Of a stretch of DNA of 11,682 bases, positions 1 to 7,700 are shown in pieces. Location: positions 1-11,682 of the forward strand of contig NZ_CALLXM010000224.1 of the NCBI RefSeq assembly GCF_937875265.1, read 5' to 3'. Numbering within the stretch: position 1 is the stretch's first letter; every line of letters starts with the position of its first letter. A model generated the notes under the pieces. That model made no database searches. It was given only the letters and a program-made list of their open reading frames with translations, and was not told the origin of the DNA. Source of the stretch: an uncultured Acetobacter sp. (GTDB lineage: Bacteria > Pseudomonadota > Alphaproteobacteria > Acetobacterales > Acetobacteraceae). Both the position numbers and the translations under genes were made by a program.

Positions 1-686
1 GGGGGCGTGCTGGAGCGCACCGGCATGCGGATGGCAAATTCCACCACGTCATTCCCCGGCCCCAGACGCACGTTCGATTCGTAAGCCCCTTCAGGCAGCA
101 CATCATCCAGAATGGCCTTGAGCTGCGCCTCCCCCCAGCCGCCACGGGTCTTCACGTTCCCGAACAAGCGCTTGAGGTCGCTGATCTGCGCGGTCATGGC
201 CCGCACTTCGCCCATAGCCTTCTGCATAGCGGTAAACTGCTCCAGCACGCGCTGGAAGGAGGTTTGCATTTGCCGTTCCACGGCCTCATGCAGCTGGTCC
301 GTTACCGCAACCCGAATGGCGGAAAGCTGACGCGCCGAGGTTTCCGCCAACTCCCTCAAGGCTTCGGCCTGCGCGGCCCTTACCTCGGCCTGCTCCCGGC
401 CCATGCTGCCCGCCATGCCCGCCAGACGTTCAGCCAGTTCTGTGCGCACCTGCTCAATGCGACCGGTCATTACCCGTTCCAGCTCCGCCAGATGGGTTCT
501 CTGGTGTGCTGCTTCTGTGCGGGCTGCGGCTGTTTCATGCTCCATAAGCACATAAAGCCGGGCCAGCAGGTCCGCATCCGCCCCACCCTGCCCTCTGCGG
601 CCTGTTGCCCCAAGCAGCCAGGCCATTACAGCCCCAACAACAAGTGCCCCCAAAGCCACAATAATCAGCATTATTCCATCATCCAT
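1..686 (-). CDS. rmuC: DNA recombination protein RmuC, C-terminal part beyond the window
   Basis: RmuC family protein, linked in E. coli to limiting recombination at inverted repeats and thought to be nuclease-related; the exact reaction is not established. I translated the minus strand from ATG at 686 and see 228 residues before the left edge. Residues about 4-26 form one hydrophobic membrane segment (IMLIIVALGALVVGAVMAWL). Residues about 38-165 are rich in Ala, Glu, Gln and Arg, as in the long coiled coil of the family. From F175 comes the family signature FGNVKTRGGWGE, followed by QLKAILDDVLPEGAYESNV and VEFAIRMP, the start of the conserved RmuC core. The rest of the core lies off the window. 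ATG 686 is the first possible start, because an in-frame TGA lies at 701-699. The ribosome binding site is weak (GAGACGG). The gene is divergent from dctA. Confidence 0.93.
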   Translation of the reverse strand, partial: MDDGIMLIIVALGALVVGAVMAWLLGATGRRGQGGADADLLARLYVLMEHETAAARTEAAHQRTHLAELERVMTGRIEQVRTELAERLAGMAGSMGREQAEVRAAQAEALRELAETSARQLSAIRVAVTDQLHEAVERQMQTSFQRVLEQFTAMQKAMGEVRAMTAQISDLKRLFGNVKTRGGWGEAQLKAILDDVLPEGAYESNVRLGPGNDVVEFAIRMPVRSSTP

Positions 687-856
687 CCGTGATCCGTCTC
701 ATTTTCTCTCGGCAGGGAGGCCGGTTCGTGCTGATCTGGTTCCTGTAATAAATTATGACGCCAGTGCAACGACGAACCTTTATACAACAATACTCAAGGT
801 TTGCCGCGCTGCCCCAGCGTTGACAAGAATAATGAACAAACCGGGAAAATACCCTT
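687..856. promoter_or_regulatory. Divergent intergenic region between rmuC and dctA with GGTTC half-sites
   Basis: This 170-base gap must carry promoters for both divergent genes, or be crossed by them. GGTTC occurs at 723-727 and 738-742, and its complement GAACC at 774-778. GGTTCGT (723-729) and ACGAACC (772-778) form a perfect 7-base inverted repeat, with the second direct copy between them. The spacing and AT-rich middle (746-757) would fit an operator, but three five-base matches in 170 bases could be chance. A -35-like TTGACA lies at 820-825 with GAAAAT at 845-850, a 19-base spacer and so a weak promoter match. I see no strong promoter for rmuC. Confidence 0.3.
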
Positions 857-2152
857 TTGGCCATCTCTGATCCAACTGCCTCCGCTGCCTCTGGCTCCTC
901 TCGTGCCCACCTGTTTTACATTCAGGTCATTATTGCCGTTATTGCAGGCATTCTTGTGGGCTACTTCTTCCCCAACATCGGGGCATCCCTCCGCCCGTTA
1001 GGGGACGGGTTCGTCAAACTCATCAAAATGGTGATCGCGCCGGTTATTTTTCTGACTGTGTGCACCGGCATTGCTGGGATGGCAGACCTGAAGCAGACAG
1101 GCCGCGTAGCCGGAAAAGCCATGGCGTATTTCCTATGCTTTTCGACGCTGGCATTGATCGTAGGCATGCTGGTGGCCAATATTGCTCGCCCCGGTGCTGG
1201 ACTGCATATCAAGCCCGCCTCTCTGGACAGCGGCTCCGTTGCTACTTTCGTGAGTGAAGCGCACTCCCATTCCTTTACAGAATTTCTGATGCGCATCATC
1301 CCCAACACCACAGCAGGTGCCTTTACGTCAGGTGAAATCCTGCAGGTATTACTCATTGCTATCCTGTTTGGTGTCAGCCTCGCTCAGATGGGGGAAAAAG
1401 GGCAGAAAGTGCTCACATTATTCCGCAGCCTGACCGAACTGGTCTTCGGCGTGGTGCGGCTGGTGATGTATGTGGCCCCCATTGGCGCCTTTGGAGCCAT
1501 GGCTTTTACCGTCGGTAAGTTTGGTGTGGCCTCCATCGGGCATCTGATCGGACTGGTTCTGGCCTTTTATCTGACAGCCATTCTGTTCGTTTGTGGCATT
1601 CTGGGTCTGGTCACACGCATGATGGGATTCAGTATTTTCCGTCTGCTGGCATACATCAAGGAAGAACTGCTGATTGTTCTGGGTACCAGCTCCTCAGAAT
1701 CTGCTCTACCAGGACTGATTTCCAAACTGGAAAACGCAGGGTGCCCACAAGGCATCGTGGGGTTGGTCGTGCCCATGGGCTATTCTTTCAATCTGGACGG
1801 CACAAATATTTATATGACTCTCGCGGCCCTGTTCATCGCTCAGGCAACGGATGTGCATCTGGGCCTTGGTGAACAGCTGGCCCTTCTGCTGGTCGCTATG
1901 GTGAGTTCCAAAGGGGCTGCGGGCGTTACCGGAGCAGGGTTTATTACACTGGCAGCAACGCTCTCTGTTGTGCCCAGCGTGCCGGTAGGTGGCATGGCCC
2001 TTATTCTTGGTATCGACCGCTTTATGTCGGAATGCCGTTCCCTGACAAATCTGGTTGGAAACGCTGTCGCTGCCATTGTGGTTTCCCGCTGGGAAAACTC
2101 TCTGGATACACAGCAACTCCACAAAGCTCTGGGCGGCAAATCAGAACCCTGA
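857..2152 (+). CDS. dctA: C4-dicarboxylate:cation symporter DctA
   Basis: Inner-membrane importer of succinate, fumarate, malate and related acids, of the dicarboxylate/amino acid:cation symporter family. The 431-residue length is close to the usual 428-450. Family hallmarks run in order: PLGDGFVKLIKMVIAPVIF near the N-terminus; the serine-rich hairpin loop SSSES at 278-282 followed by ALPGLISKLE; NLDGT at 312-316 in the unwound helix that binds cation and substrate; the second hairpin SSKGAAGVTGAGF from S350; and RSLTNLVGNAVA in the last helix. The start is unusual. The frame opens only after TGA at 833-835, the first ATG-encoded Met falls inside conserved sequence, and TTG at 857 is the only usual initiation codon giving a full N-terminus. 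GGGAAAA at 843-849 could be its ribosome binding site. The next gene begins 58 bases after the stop in the same direction, so the two are probably co-transcribed. Confidence 0.95.
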   Translation: MAISDPTASAASGSSRAHLFYIQVIIAVIAGILVGYFFPNIGASLRPLGDGFVKLIKMVIAPVIFLTVCTGIAGMADLKQTGRVAGKAMAYFLCFSTLALIVGMLVANIARPGAGLHIKPASLDSGSVATFVSEAHSHSFTEFLMRIIPNTTAGAFTSGEILQVLLIAILFGVSLAQMGEKGQKVLTLFRSLTELVFGVVRLVMYVAPIGAFGAMAFTVGKFGVASIGHLIGLVLAFYLTAILFVCGILGLVTRMMGFSIFRLLAYIKEELLIVLGTSSSESALPGLISKLENAGCPQGIVGLVVPMGYSFNLDGTNIYMTLAALFIAQATDVHLGLGEQLALLLVAMVSSKGAAGVTGAGFITLAATLSVVPSVPVGGMALILGIDRFMSECRSLTNLVGNAVAAIVVSRWENSLDTQQLHKALGGKSEP

Positions 2153-2210
2153 TCTACCGCCCCATTTCTGCATCCATAGAAAAAGCCTTTTATCAAACAC
2201 GAGGTTTTAC

Positions 2211-3485
2211 ATGAAAACTGAAATGACAACAGCTCAGCGTCTTCGGGGCATTCTGGCTGGTTCTGCAGGGAATCTGCTCGAATACTACGACTGGTATGTC
2301 TATTCCTCATTCGCAATTTACTTCGCTCATGCTTTTTTTCCACGAGGAAACCAGACAGCAGAGTTACTGAATACCGCAGCAATTTTTGCTGTTGGCTTTT
2401 TCATGCGCCCGGTTGGCGGATGGCTGCTGGGCATGGCCGCAGACCGGTATGGCCGCCGCATGGCCCTCACTCTGTCTGTTACCGCCATGTGTCTGGGGTC
2501 ACTGGTCATTGCCGTTTGCCCGACCTATGAGCAGGTCGGGCTGCTAGCCCCCGCATTGTTATTGCTGGCTCGGCTTGTGCAGGGCCTTAGCCTTGGAGGA
2601 GAATACGGAGCTTCTGCTACATATCTGACGGAAATGGCTTCCCCCGAGCATCGTGGGTTCTGGTCCGGTTTTCTTTATGTCACGCTGGTCATGGGGCAAC
2701 TACTGGCGCTGCTTATTCTGTTGTTAATGCAATATGTACTGCTCACCCCGGAACAGATTTCCACATGGGGCTGGCGCGTACCGTTTTTTCTGGGAGCACT
2801 AGGCGCTTTACTTGTGTTCTGGCTGCGCCGGCAGATGCAGGAAAGTGACCGTTTTCAAAAAACCAGCACACAGAAAGAAAAAGGGGGTGTTCGCGTACTT
2901 CTGCAACATCCTCGTGCCGTGCTGACAGTATGCGGCATGACGCTGGGCGGCACTGTTATTTTCTATACCTACACCATTTATATGCAGAAATACCTGACGA
3001 ACACATTAGGCTTCCCCAAAGAGACTGCAACGCTTGTCGCCTCGGCCTGTCTCTTCATTTTTGCCGCCATACAGCCTGCCTTCGGGGCTTTGTCAGACCG
3101 TATTGGTCGCCGCCCTTTGCTGCTGTTTTTTGGAGTCAGCGCCACTCTGGGGACAGTGCCCCTCATGACCATTCTTTCTGGCGTCACCTCCGCCTGGGCC
3201 GCTTTTGCGCTAATTACCAGCGCCTTGTTTATTGCCTCGGGCTACACGTCCATCAATGCGGTGGTGAAGGCAGAGCTTTTCCCCACCCGCATCCGGGCAC
3301 TGGGGGTAGCACTGCCTTATGCCGTGACGGTTTCCATTTTTGGCGGCACTACGGAATATATCGCCCTGTGGTGCAGGCAGGCAGGGCATGAAATGTGGTT
3401 TGCCTATTACGTTTCCGCCTGCGCCGCCGTCACGCTGGTCACAGTACTAACTCTGCGCAAGACGACTGTGATTGATCAGGACTAA
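2211..3485 (+). CDS. Major facilitator transporter, KgtP-like (2-oxoglutarate/metabolite:H+ symporter family)
   Basis: A 424-residue inner-membrane transporter of the metabolite:H+ symporter branch of the major facilitator superfamily. The hydrophobic pattern fits about 12 membrane helices. The N-terminal GNLLEYYDWYVYSSFAIYFA is the branch signature (KgtP and ProP have GN-LE-(F/Y)D). The loop motif GMAADRYGRR is at residues 74-83 and its repeat ALSDRIGRRP lies in the second half. GLSLGGEYGASATYLTEMA and RGFWSGF are also typical. Similarity to the 2-oxoglutarate permease KgtP seems greatest, but the branch also carries citrate, shikimate, proline and betaine, so the substrate is inferred. ATG 2211 was chosen because GAGG at 2201-2204 sits six bases before it and the family signature follows; earlier in-frame starts would overlap dctA. 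Probable second gene of an organic-acid uptake operon. Confidence 0.88.
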   Translation: MKTEMTTAQRLRGILAGSAGNLLEYYDWYVYSSFAIYFAHAFFPRGNQTAELLNTAAIFAVGFFMRPVGGWLLGMAADRYGRRMALTLSVTAMCLGSLVIAVCPTYEQVGLLAPALLLLARLVQGLSLGGEYGASATYLTEMASPEHRGFWSGFLYVTLVMGQLLALLILLLMQYVLLTPEQISTWGWRVPFFLGALGALLVFWLRRQMQESDRFQKTSTQKEKGGVRVLLQHPRAVLTVCGMTLGGTVIFYTYTIYMQKYLTNTLGFPKETATLVASACLFIFAAIQPAFGALSDRIGRRPLLLFFGVSATLGTVPLMTILSGVTSAWAAFALITSALFIASGYTSINAVVKAELFPTRIRALGVALPYAVTVSIFGGTTEYIALWCRQAGHEMWFAYYVSACAAVTLVTVLTLRKTTVIDQD

Positions 3486-3501
3486 CGTTCCACTCACAAG
3501 A

Positions 3502-3523
3502 AAGAGCCCTCCTTTTTGCTCTT
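3502..3523 (+). terminator. Weak hairpin after the transporter operon
   Basis: AAGAGC (3502-3507) pairs with GCTCTT (3518-3523) around a 10-base pyrimidine-rich loop, 17 bases after the transporter stop. The stem is only six pairs, and its downstream flank (CGTTGAT) has no T run. It may end the dctA operon transcript or merely protect its 3' end. Confidence 0.3.
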
Positions 3524-3533
3524 CGTTGATACA

Positions 3534-3550
3534 GACACAAGCGGACACAA
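3534..3550. repeat. GACACAA direct repeat, 10-base period
   Basis: GACACAA occurs at 3534-3540 and 3544-3550, a repeat period of 10 bases, about one helical turn. A shorter GGACAC match lies at 3610-3615. The pair sits about 105 bases upstream of the small secreted protein gene and could be a binding site for a regulator. It is short enough to be chance. Confidence 0.25.
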
Positions 3551-3642
3551 ATTGCCTGGATACGGCCTTGAAATTGCCATGAGCGAGCGCGTTACTAGAA
3601 CGTGAAAGAGGACACGCTTTGGCGTTTCCTCTGACTGTTTCG

Positions 3643-3648
3643 AGGAGG
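3643..3648 (+). promoter_or_regulatory. Strong ribosome binding site of the glycine-zipper protein
   Basis: AGGAGG is a full Shine-Dalgarno core, six bases before ATG 3655. It decides the start against the in-frame TTG at 3619 and the ATG four codons downstream, and it is the best such site among the genes in this window. High translation is therefore likely. Confidence 0.8.
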
Positions 3649-3654
3649 CACACT

Positions 3655-4059
3655 ATGCGCCGTATGACAAAACTTCTTCTCGCTCTGCCCATTATTGCAG
3701 GGACAGCACTGGCTACCATGCCCCCAGCAGAGGCGCATCCGGGCGGAGGCTGGGGGCGTCCCGGCTGGGGTGGCCCACCGCCGCCGCGTGGTGGTTACTG
3801 GGGTGGCGGCCCGCGCAGAGGCTGGCACCGTGGCCCAGGTGGTGGCGCTATTGCCGGGGCACTGATTGGGGGACTGGCGGTTGGTGCGCTGGCGGGAGCT
3901 GCCATGAACAGCGGACCGCCTCCGGTGGCCTATGCCCCCCCTCCGCCGCCTCCGCCTGCCATGGGCTATGCTGTGCCCGTAGTACCTGCCATGCCAATGG
4001 CAACCGTTCCCGTTGCACCGGGCTATTACGCTTCAGGCAGTTATTATTCCGGCTGGTAA
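3655..4059 (+). CDS. Small secreted glycine-zipper, proline-rich protein of unknown function
   Basis: A 134-residue protein that I do not recognise as a named family. Residues 1-27 form a clear signal peptide: basic MRRMTK, hydrophobic LLLALPIIAGTALA, and a probable cleavage after AEA at 25-27. The mature part has four segments. Residues 28-62 are rich in Gly, Trp, Pro and Arg (HPGGGWGRPGWGG and similar). Residues 63-83 are a glycine zipper (GGGAIAGALIGGLAVGALAG), like the membrane-associating hairpin of outer-membrane and periplasmic zipper proteins. Next is a proline tract with seven Pro in a row. The tail is rich in Val, Pro, Met and Tyr and ends YYASGSYYSGW. There is no Cys and no lipobox, so it is not a lipoprotein. 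Its own intergenic regions on both sides suggest a single-gene unit. A role in the cell envelope is inferred only from composition. Confidence 0.8.
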   Translation: MRRMTKLLLALPIIAGTALATMPPAEAHPGGGWGRPGWGGPPPPRGGYWGGGPRRGWHRGPGGGAIAGALIGGLAVGALAGAAMNSGPPPVAYAPPPPPPPAMGYAVPVVPAMPMATVPVAPGYYASGSYYSGW

Positions 4060-4070
4060 CCCCAGCCGGA
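4048..4070 (+). other. Stem-loop over the stop codon of the glycine-zipper gene
   Basis: TCCGGCTGG (4048-4056) pairs perfectly over nine bases with CCAGCCGGA (4062-4070). The five-base loop TAACC contains the TAA stop codon of the glycine-zipper gene. No T run follows, so this is not a standard intrinsic terminator. It may stabilise the 3' end or act together with the next hairpin. Confidence 0.5.
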
Positions 4071-4102
4071 TCTAACACGCAGGGACTGAATCAGAGATGC
4101 CG

Positions 4103-4140
4103 CGCCCTGAAGACTGTTCATTCAGCCTTCAGGGTGTTTT
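4103..4140 (+). terminator. Probable intrinsic terminator of the glycine-zipper gene
   Basis: CCCTGAAG (4105-4112) pairs with CTTCAGGG (4127-4134), and G-T and C-G pairs extend the stem outward by two. TTTT (4137-4140) follows directly. The T run lies on the plus-strand side only, so the site fits the end of the upstream secreted-protein transcript. On the minus strand the same hairpin lies after bcp but is followed by GC-rich sequence. Confidence 0.5.
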
Positions 4141-4167
4141 GCTATGCGCCGAGACGCTTCAAATGGA

Positions 4168-4671
4168 TCAGCCTGCCTGCCCCAGAACCTTGGCTGCCTC
4201 CAGCACAGCCTCTACATGGCCGGGCACTTTGACCTTTTTCCAGATGCGGGCAATTTTCCCATCCGCGCCGATCAGGAACGTCGTGCGGTCAATGCCCATA
4301 TAGGTTTTGCCATACAGGGATTTTTCCACCCAGACACCGTACGCTTCCGTCACGCCCCCGGCTTCATCTGAGGCCAGCGGGAAGGTGAGGTCATATTTAT
4401 CGGCAAACTTATCCAGCTTTTTAACGGGGTCACGCGAGACACCGATTACGGTCAACCCAGCCCCTTCAAACTGCCCCAGAGCCTCACTGAAGCCGCAGGC
4501 CTCTTTTGTGCAGCCGGGGGTGTCTGCCTTAGGGTAAAAATAGAGCACGAACGGTTTGCCCTTCAGGCTGGCAAGGCTCACCGTGCGCTCCCGGCTGGCT
4601 TCCATGCTGAAATCTGGAGCGGTATCGCCCTCACTCAGGTCTGGTGTTCTGGAGTCCTGCACGTCTGTCAT
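4168..4671 (-). CDS. bcp: Thioredoxin-dependent thiol peroxidase, Bcp/PrxQ type
   Basis: Cytoplasmic peroxiredoxin that reduces hydrogen peroxide and organic hydroperoxides, normally recycled by thioredoxin. The 167-residue protein carries the whole fold: GDTAPDF at 15-21, then FYPKADTPGCTKEACGF with peroxidatic Cys54 in the TPGC motif and a second Cys at 59. That spacing of five is the Bcp/PrxQ pattern in which the two form an intramolecular disulfide. Next come GVSRD (77-81), YGVW (111-114), GKTYMGIDRTTFLIG with the conserved Arg129, and ADGKI. A TTG two codons earlier (4677) is in frame, but ATG 4671 is the more likely start; its ribosome binding site is weak (GAAAG). It follows glnE in the same direction with a gap of 110 bases and may be partly co-transcribed with it or have its own promoter. 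No sign of damage. Confidence 0.95.
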   Translation of the reverse strand: MTDVQDSRTPDLSEGDTAPDFSMEASRERTVSLASLKGKPFVLYFYPKADTPGCTKEACGFSEALGQFEGAGLTVIGVSRDPVKKLDKFADKYDLTFPLASDEAGGVTEAYGVWVEKSLYGKTYMGIDRTTFLIGADGKIARIWKKVKVPGHVEAVLEAAKVLGQAG

Positions 4672-4781
4672 GGTCAAAGTCTTTCTTTGAAAAAATGATG
4701 AACAAGAGGAGGCCGCATGAAAAATCTGGCCCGTCTTTTTGCAATAGCCTCCAAAGCCAGGAGCTCAGGAGACCTAACGGA

Positions 4782-7700
4782 TCAGGGCGCTGAGCGTTCT
4801 CCTGTGGCTTTCCCTGCAAAGGCATCGCCCGCTTCAACAGTCCCCACACGCTGCTCGAATATTTGCCGCACGGCACGCGCCAACCCGGAGGTGCGCTCAA
4901 TAAGGTCTGGTAGGCTCGCCTCCCCCATTGCGCGAAGCAGGATTTTGACGGCTGTCGGAGCAAGCTCCCGTTCCAGATCAACCGGCGGCACAGGCCCGCA
5001 CAACAAGCGCAACAGACATTGCAGCTGTCGCCACACAGCATCGGCTTCCAGAAGCAGTTTTGTTTCCATCACCGTCAGAAAACCGTTTTTTTTCAGCAGA
5101 GTCAGAGCTCGCCGTGTACAAGGGTTGCGAGCCTCCTGCGTGCCGGCCACAAGCTGCATAATCTGAGCAATAAACTCCACTTCCATTAGCCCGCCCGCCC
5201 GGCGTTTGATATCCCACGGGCTTGACGCAGGCAGGTCGCGCGCCAGACGGCTCCGCATTTGCCCTGCATCCGCCAGCAGTTTTTCAGCTGAAGACCTGGG
5301 TTTGCGCATCTCACCATTCAGAATACGCGCCAGATCCTCCTGTAGCTGCCCTTTGAGTTCTACTGGTGCCGTAATCAAGCGGGCACGGGTCAGCGCCATA
5401 CGCTCCCATGTCCAGGCCGCATCTTCATGGTATTTTAGAAAAGCCTTACGGAAAACTGCTACCGGGCCAGCCGCCCCAGAGGGACGGAGCCGCATATCCA
5501 CCGCATAGAGCGGGCCTTCCGGGCCGGGTGCCGTCAGCGCCGCAATAAAGGCGTGTGCAAGCCGGGTATAATATTGCGAAACCGCCAGAGACCGTGGGGG
5601 GCGTACAGGCAGACCGCCAATTTTTTTTGGAGCGCCCTCCGGCACCTGACTGAGCTGAACATCTGCCGGGTGATCAAACACCAGCAACAGGTCCAGGTCC
5701 GACCCCGGCATCATTTCACGGGAGCCCGCTTTACCCAATGCCAGCACGGCCATCGCGCCACCGGGCACTCGCCCGTAGCGCTGCCGATGCTCCTTTTCCA
5801 CAGCGCGCATCAGCACCGCCATAATAGTATCAGCCAGTGCTGTGCGCTGCTTTTCAGCTTCATTCTCCCCCAGCCGACCTTCCAGCACATCCACGGAGAG
5901 GCGAAACTCTTCTCCGCGCAGAAGGGGGCGCAAAGCTGTCACCAAACATTCTGTAGAATCTGCTTCCTTTGCCAGATGCCGCAGGCGGTCCAGCACGTTC
6001 CGGCCTTCTTCCGGCTCCGGTTCCAGCAGGCCTTCCAGCGCAGAGGGCGTGTCAGCCAGATGGTTTGCCAGAAATGCTGAGGAATCAAACAGGGCGGCAA
6101 TCCTGTCGATCAACTCGGGGTTGCGCTCAAACAGAGACAGCAACTGAACCCCCGCATGCTGGCGCGCCAGCAGAGCATCAAACCGCCGCAGGCACGCCAG
6201 TGGGTTGCTGCGTGCTGCAAAACTGGCCAGCAGGGCTGGCAGCAGGCCACGTAGCAAGGCCCGTGCCCGCTCGGAGCGAAGTGCCCGCAGGCTGTTGTTT
6301 TGCCAGCGGGCCAGCACCTGCAACACGTCTTCAGTCTGAGCCGCAGGGAAGCCAATCCCCTCAAGCAGAGCCGGAGAGTTTTCATCATCCGGGGCTACGG
6401 CCAGAAGCGTGGTGTCCTGCCCCAGCGCACTCACCTGAGGTGTTGCAAAATGTCGTTCAAAAATTCTCCGCGCTTCCCGCATGCGCGGTAGCAGATCCAG
6501 CGCCAGAGCTTCCCCATCCGTATAATTCATGAACACGGCAAAGGCATCAAACGTCTCTGCCCGGTCCGGCAGGTCATGCGTCTGGTGGTCAGCGCGCATC
6601 TGGAGCCGGTGCTCCGCATCTCTTAAAACACGATAGGTACGCGCCAGGACTTCCGCCTCCTCACGCGGGAGATAGGCCGAACCCACCAGTTTTTTCAGTG
6701 CGCCAAACGTCGTGCGCTCCCTCAGCGCGGGCACACGCCCACCCCACACAAGCTGCATGGCCTGCGCCAGAAACTCAATTTCCCGTATGCCGCCCTGCCC
6801 TAGCTTGACGTTATGGCCCAGCAGCCAGTCCCGGCAGGCAACCGGGTCCGCCAGCACAGAATCTGGCAGGTCAGCCAGCCCTGTGCGCCCGGCTTTACGG
6901 TATCGGTCGATGCGGGCCTTCATGTCATGGATATCGTCAATCAGTGCAAAATCGAGATGCCGCCGCCAGACAAACGGACGAATAGCCGCCAGAAAACGCC
7001 GCCCAAGCGCGTTATCTCCCGCCACGGCGCGCGCCTTGATCATGGCAGCGCGCTCCCATGTCTGGCCCAGACTTTCATAATACTGAATGGCCGCCTGCAC
7101 GGAGACAGCCGGAGGGGTGGAGGACGGGTCAGGCCTCAGACGCAAATCGGTGCGAAAAACATAGCCATCCGCATCCCGTGCTTCCATGAGGCCGACAAGA
7201 TCGCTAGTCATACGAATGAACACGCGCCGCACGGCATCCGGCTGGGGCTGCAATGATGGATCATACAGCACCATCAGATCGATATCTGAGGAGAAATTCA
7301 GTTCCCGTGCCCCAAGCTTTCCCATTGCCAGCACAACAAAGCCGCTGCCATATGCAGGACGTTTGGGATCTCGTAACTGAAGCTGACCAGCCTGATGAGC
7401 ACCCAGCAGCAAATGTCTGACGGCCACTTCCAGCGCCGCATCTGCCAGCCGGCTGAGCGTTTGCGTTACTTCTTCCAGCGACCAGATTCCGCCCAGATCC
7501 GCCACAGCGCATATCAGGGCTGTGCGTTTTTTAGCCTGCCGCAGGAAGCTGGCAACACACTCTCGCCCCGATGTGATGTCAAACACGGCGAATGCTGCAA
7601 ATACACCTTTCGCACAGGGTTCCGGCCCGCTCTGAACCAACTCTGCAAAAAAGGCAGCGTCCTGCCGTGCCAGATCAGACAGATACGGGCTGTTTCCGCC

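Noticed and set aside
832..870. ATG at 832 as the dctA start, since it precedes the gene
   Set aside because: It is in a different frame and reaches TGA after 12 codons.
2055..2210. A longer N-terminus for the KgtP-like transporter
   Set aside because: It would overlap the end of dctA by almost 100 bases and adds 52 residues unlike the family; ATG 2211 has a good ribosome binding site.
1840..2382. A 180-codon minus-strand frame across the dctA end and the transporter start
   Set aside because: It lies antisense to conserved parts of two recognised transporters and has no motif of its own.
3619..3654. An upstream TTG start for the glycine-zipper protein
   Set aside because: It would put AGGAGG inside the coding region and add 12 residues before a complete signal peptide.
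5553..6532. Overlapping plus-strand open frames of 175 and 187 codons inside glnE
   Set aside because: They are complementary to intact GlnE coding sequence, with Ser/Pro/Gln/His-rich shadow composition and no ribosome binding site.
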